Shown piece after piece: positions 61,497-64,000 of a stretch of DNA of 64,000 bases (positions within the stretch are counted from its first letter, which is position 1; every line of letters starts with the position of its first letter). Both the position numbers and the translations under genes were made by a program. The notes under the pieces were generated by a model that saw only the letters and a program-made list of their open reading frames with translations, searched no databases and was not told the DNA's origin. This DNA is from Gammaproteobacteria bacterium (GTDB lineage: Bacteria; Pseudomonadota; Gammaproteobacteria; SZUA-229). The DNA lies in the NCBI GenBank assembly GCA_029882395.1, contig JAOUKT010000004.1, positions 34,626 to 98,625 of the forward strand. Direction: 5' to 3'.

Positions 61497-61615
61497 AAGG
61501 GGTCGATGGTTGACCGACAACGAGTAACCTTTCTTGCTCGCACAAGAAACGTCGCCCAAAGAATGCTCCCTAACGCAATTTTCCCTGCGGGTCCCCGTGC
61601 ATTGTAAATATAGTC
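61497..61615. repeat. Partial copy of the GTCGATGGTTGACCGACA repeat
   Basis: GTCGATGGTTGACCGACAACGAG here matches the block at 59781 (GTCGGTGGTTGACCGACAGC) and, less, the one at 57700. The rest (AAGAAACGTCGCCCAAAGAATGC, GGGTCCCCG) resembles the tail of the large repeat family. Confidence 0.55.
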
Positions 61616-61673
61616 TTAATCTTTTTTAAATAATTGACTTGAACTAGTCTCGGTTTCGGGTCGTTTAGATTAT

Positions 61674-61792
61674 GGACTTCATCCCTGTAGTCCACCCTTT
61701 GGGCCACCTAAAAAGCAGGTGTTCAAATTTGTTTTCTACAAATTTGTCGCATCCATGCACAGAAAAACTCAATTGGCCGTCCATGGCCAATT
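61674..61792. repeat. Palindrome array
   Basis: Four perfect inverted repeats in ~120 bp: GGACT/AGTCC (61674-61693), CACCT/AGGTG (about 61706-61722), CAAATTTGT/ACAAATTTG (about 61725-61747) and AATTGGCC/GGCCAATT (61771-61792). CATCCATG separates the last two. No coding potential is convincing. It resembles structured intergenic repeat clusters of gammaproteobacteria, here 280 bp upstream of lapA. Confidence 0.6.
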
Positions 61793-62072
61793 GCCCCTTT
61801 GATACAACAATGCCCGGCAAACAGCGAGACGGGATGAGATATTTGGGGTCAGATGAAAAACTCATATACCTGGTCCCGCAAGATCAATAGTTTTAGATTC
61901 GGTTTATCTATTGTAGGTGAAGAATGCGGCAGAAAAGACCCTGGTGATAATATAAATGATTCACAATTCATACCAACAGCTTAATTATTCTGCAACAACT
62001 CGATTACCTGTTCCAACTGAAAACTGAGGTGTACAATAATAAGTATTCTACTGTTCTGGGAGACTTGTTCAC

Positions 62073-62282
62073 ATGAGCACTAAGAAACTTTCGCAAAACC
62101 CCCATTTCATCCTGGTGACTGCTGGCATTGTACTGTTCGTTGTTTTTATGCTGCAGAATACGGACATCGTTACCGTTAACTTCTTGTTCTGGTCTGTACA
62201 GTTATCTCGTTCAATCTTGCTGCTTGTCGTATTGCTGGTCGGTATTTTGATCGGCTATGTGTTGCGACGTTTAAAAAAATGA
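62073..62282 (+). CDS. LapA family (DUF1049) small membrane protein
   Basis: 69 residues with two membrane helices: residues ~12-27 followed by QNTDIVTVNFLFW, and ~41-61 ending GYVLRRLKK. The Q-N-x-x-x-V-x-V-x-F-L motif and basic end are those of LapA/YciS, inner-membrane proteins that in E. coli act with LapB in control of LPS synthesis. No lapB here; the DUF504 gene starts 10 bp after. Confidence 0.9.
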   Translation: MSTKKLSQNPHFILVTAGIVLFVVFMLQNTDIVTVNFLFWSVQLSRSILLLVVLLVGILIGYVLRRLKK

Positions 62283-62292
62283 TTCTGATAGC

Positions 62293-62547
62293 ATGCAGCC
62301 GATACACGATCTGATTAACCGTATTCACTGGGATGCCGAGTTTTCAAAAGGTGATTTCACGATCTGGTTTCTGGACCACAAGGAACAGGGTTTAATCAAG
62401 TTGCCGTTTAAATCGGTTGAGTTCTTTCCCGGCGATCATTATTTTTTTCATTACCTGGATGAAGAAGGCGATGAACACGATGTGCCTTATCATCGTATCA
62501 AAGCCGTTTACAAGGATGATGAACTAATATGGCATCGGGAGCATTAA
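62293..62547 (+). CDS. DUF504 (UPF0248) family protein
   Basis: 84 residues. IHWDAEFSKGDFTIWFLDH at the N-terminus, the central LPFKSVEF and the end VPYHRIKAVYKDDELIWHRE match the DUF504 family, best known from archaea and of unknown function. The ATG is 10 bp after lapA; co-transcription is likely. Confidence 0.85.
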   Translation: MQPIHDLINRIHWDAEFSKGDFTIWFLDHKEQGLIKLPFKSVEFFPGDHYFFHYLDEEGDEHDVPYHRIKAVYKDDELIWHREH

Positions 62548-62670
62548 TAAGTTGTTATAAAAAGATGCCGGAGTGTTAAGTTTTAACCAGCATTTTTCTA
62601 AAACTAAAACAGCTCACAGATGCCACTTCCCTCGTAATATTAGAACGACTGAGATAAAGCCTTATGTTTT

Positions 62671-63561
62671 CTAGAGACTACTAAGCCAGGTATCAATAGC
62701 GTCAGGCGTTAACGCAACAATACCGAGATGATCAGAAGCTATTAATTGGTAATCGCTTCCGCTGGATGTGATAGTGGCGGCCAGCGCGGCATGATTCTGA
62801 TTGGTTGTAAGTGAATCATTGCTGCCTGACATCCATAAAACGGGCATTGTAATATTGCTTGCGTAGTCTGCAATCGCTGGCACACGACTTCGATCATGGT
62901 AACTTAAATAGCTGGTTGCTGTTGTCGAGAGAGATTGACTCGAACCATTATTAAGCGTGACGAAGGTATAGAGTACATCACCCATGCCATTGTTCTCTAA
63001 GTCTTTTGCACGAGTGACATCAGCGGCTGTTGTTGTCTGCATATTATTTGACAGGTGAATAAAGTGACCGGGTGCTATCGTTATAATGGCTTTAAGACTG
63101 ATAGCTGGTTGGGTAACACCATACATCAGTGCATAGGCGCCACCCATACTGTGACCTGCTAATACAACACTCTGGCCTGCATCAATCTCTGCTTGTGCAA
63201 GCTGGTTAATATAAGCCATGCTTTCACACAATGAACCGCGCCAGGTTGTTGTCGACCATGTCATATAAGGTGCAATTACTTTATAACCAAGAGCAGCCAT
63301 ATCAGTTTGAAAGCTTAAATAATGTGCGGCATAAGGCACAGCTGTTTTGCCATGCGTTAAAATAATAGTGGTATTTTTAGATGTTCCGGATGCATCAGTT
63401 ATCAGGGGGGCGGCATGCCCTGCTGTAACAGGATCAAAGGCTGTTGCACCTGTGCAGTCTAATTGAGTCAGACTATTATTTGTATAGCCGCCACCATTAC
63501 CGCCACCACAGCCGATGAGGGTATAAGTTATTGCTAAGAGTAAAAATAAAATCTTATTCAT
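62671..63561 (-). CDS. Alpha/beta-hydrolase lipoprotein
   Basis: 296 residues with lipobox LIGC (Cys18) and a Gly-rich linker, so attached to the envelope. Hydrolase core: oxyanion ILTHGKT, nucleophile Ser138 in GHSMGGAYAL, acid in SGSNDS and the His in SDHLGIV. The short-loop form resembles esterase/lipase relatives; substrate unknown. It is a single gene, convergent to the DUF504 gene, with repeats upstream. Confidence 0.85.
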   Translation of the reverse strand: MNKILFLLLAITYTLIGCGGGNGGGYTNNSLTQLDCTGATAFDPVTAGHAAPLITDASGTSKNTTIILTHGKTAVPYAAHYLSFQTDMAALGYKVIAPYMTWSTTTWRGSLCESMAYINQLAQAEIDAGQSVVLAGHSMGGAYALMYGVTQPAISLKAIITIAPGHFIHLSNNMQTTTAADVTRAKDLENNGMGDVLYTFVTLNNGSSQSLSTTATSYLSYHDRSRVPAIADYASNITMPVLWMSGSNDSLTTNQNHAALAATITSSGSDYQLIASDHLGIVALTPDAIDTWLSSL

Positions 63562-63689
63562 AAGAGATCCTTCTTAACTATTATATTGATAGGCATGTTA
63601 TGTTCATACGTATTCATGAATTATAAAGTATTTTTACCTAATTGGCCGCTAAAAAAGCACGTGATGGGGAGACGAATATAGAATAGCTC

Positions 63690-63765
63690 GTAGGTTGGTG
63701 TAAGGTATGAACCCTAGCAATATAAATTAAAATCTGTTGGGTTGCCTTCGTCAACCCAACCTACA
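63690..63765. repeat. GTAGGTTGG-type inverted repeat
   Basis: Begins GTAGGTTGGTG and ends AACCCAACCTAC, with the inner hairpin TTGGGTTG/CAACCCAA near 63738-63760. This is the common proteobacterial repeat that reads GTAGGTTGGGTTAG... in many genomes. It fills the gap upstream of the hydrolase gene. Confidence 0.6.
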
Positions 63766-63802
63766 AAAACTAAAAGAAAGCATGAGTTAGATGCTGACTT
63801 TG

Positions 63803-64000
63803 ATTTATCCTCCCCATTTAACCAAGCCGAGGAAGGCGCAATATGGACGGGGACTTCTGCGAGGATGTCTGAGTGAATGATGTTTTTTATCATTCGCGAG
63901 TTTCGCAGCAGCCGTCGATATTGCGAATGACGAGGGAACCCTTATGCTTTTTACAAGGGATTGATTAACGGGGCGGCATTCTTTTCGTTAGTTTTCTGTA
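63803..64000 (+). repeat. Dispersed ~200-bp repeat, copy running off the window
   Basis: Nearly the reverse complement of 59873-60078 over its full visible length. It holds the hairpin TGATGTTTTTTATCA and ends in TTTTCTGTA at the window edge, the same junction that in the other copy leads to a GTAGGC hairpin. The element continues beyond 64000. Confidence 0.85.

Noticed and set aside
61665..61890. Frames of 66 and 72 codons on opposite strands
   Set aside because: They translate the palindrome array; the symmetry explains frames on both strands.

Overview
The window reads as chromosome of a gammaproteobacterium of moderate GC. Two blocks follow known gammaproteobacterial gene order. The tsaC-topA-smg-dprA / def-fmt-rsmB-trkA block resembles the E. 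coli neighbourhood. The pyrC'-pyrB-pyrR-ruvX-yqgE-tonB-gshB-pilGHIJ-chpA block matches the order I know from Pseudomonas aeruginosa. I cannot place the genus; the dispersed repeats, SAH riboswitch and Pil-Chp genes would fit a Thiotrichales or Methylococcales-like lineage, but that is a guess.

Layout. 1-5.9 kb (minus): a LysM lipoprotein, dprA, smg, topA and the 5' part of tsaC. 6.0-14.4 kb (plus): def-fmt-rsmB, an MgtC-like protein, the trkA-trkH potassium system, a methyltransferase, an LpxL-like acyltransferase and a small membrane protein. 14.4-16.4 kb (minus): a periplasmic protein, a TtcA-like sulfur-transfer enzyme and two apparent small RNA genes in tandem. The longer one has the hallmarks of a CsrB/RsmZ RNA: many GGA motifs, a 5' hairpin with GGA in the loop, and a terminator with GGA as its loop. 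Both have a GacA/UvrY-type upstream box at nearly the same distance from the -10. 16.5-24.5 kb (plus): pip-dtd, hisBHAFIE, tatABC and a diguanylate cyclase. 24.5-26.8 kb: a second candidate small RNA region, an array of phased CTAG sites and a secreted trypsin-like protease with a C-terminal sorting-type tail. 26.9-33.8 kb (minus): pyrimidine genes, tonB, apbE and gshB.

34.1-46.9 kb (plus) is the Pil-Chp chemosensory system: pilG, pilH, pilI, pilJ, the large hybrid kinase chpA and a ChpC-like CheW protein. The methyltransferase (pilK) and methylesterase (chpB) genes are absent from the cluster. After ung comes the most unusual gene of the window. It encodes a CheW domain, a 31-fold Glu-Ala/Thr dipeptide tract, one transmembrane helix and a C-terminal LysM domain, so it would join a cytoplasmic chemosensory array to peptidoglycan.

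47-54.9 kb (minus): rsmE, bioA, and a one-carbon group metK-ahcY-metF headed by a clear SAH riboswitch, with dnaG upstream and apart from rpsU and rpoD. 55-64 kb is an accessory region: short unrelated genes (methyltransferase, YjdM/PhnA, globin, C39-like peptidase, DJ-1/Hsp31-like protein, secreted His-rich protein, LapA-like and DUF504 proteins, lipoprotein hydrolase) separated by long intergenic stretches full of dispersed inverted repeats, a RAYT transposase remnant, a beheaded TPR gene and a palindrome array. The window ends inside another repeat copy.

No rRNA, tRNA, CRISPR array or prophage was found.
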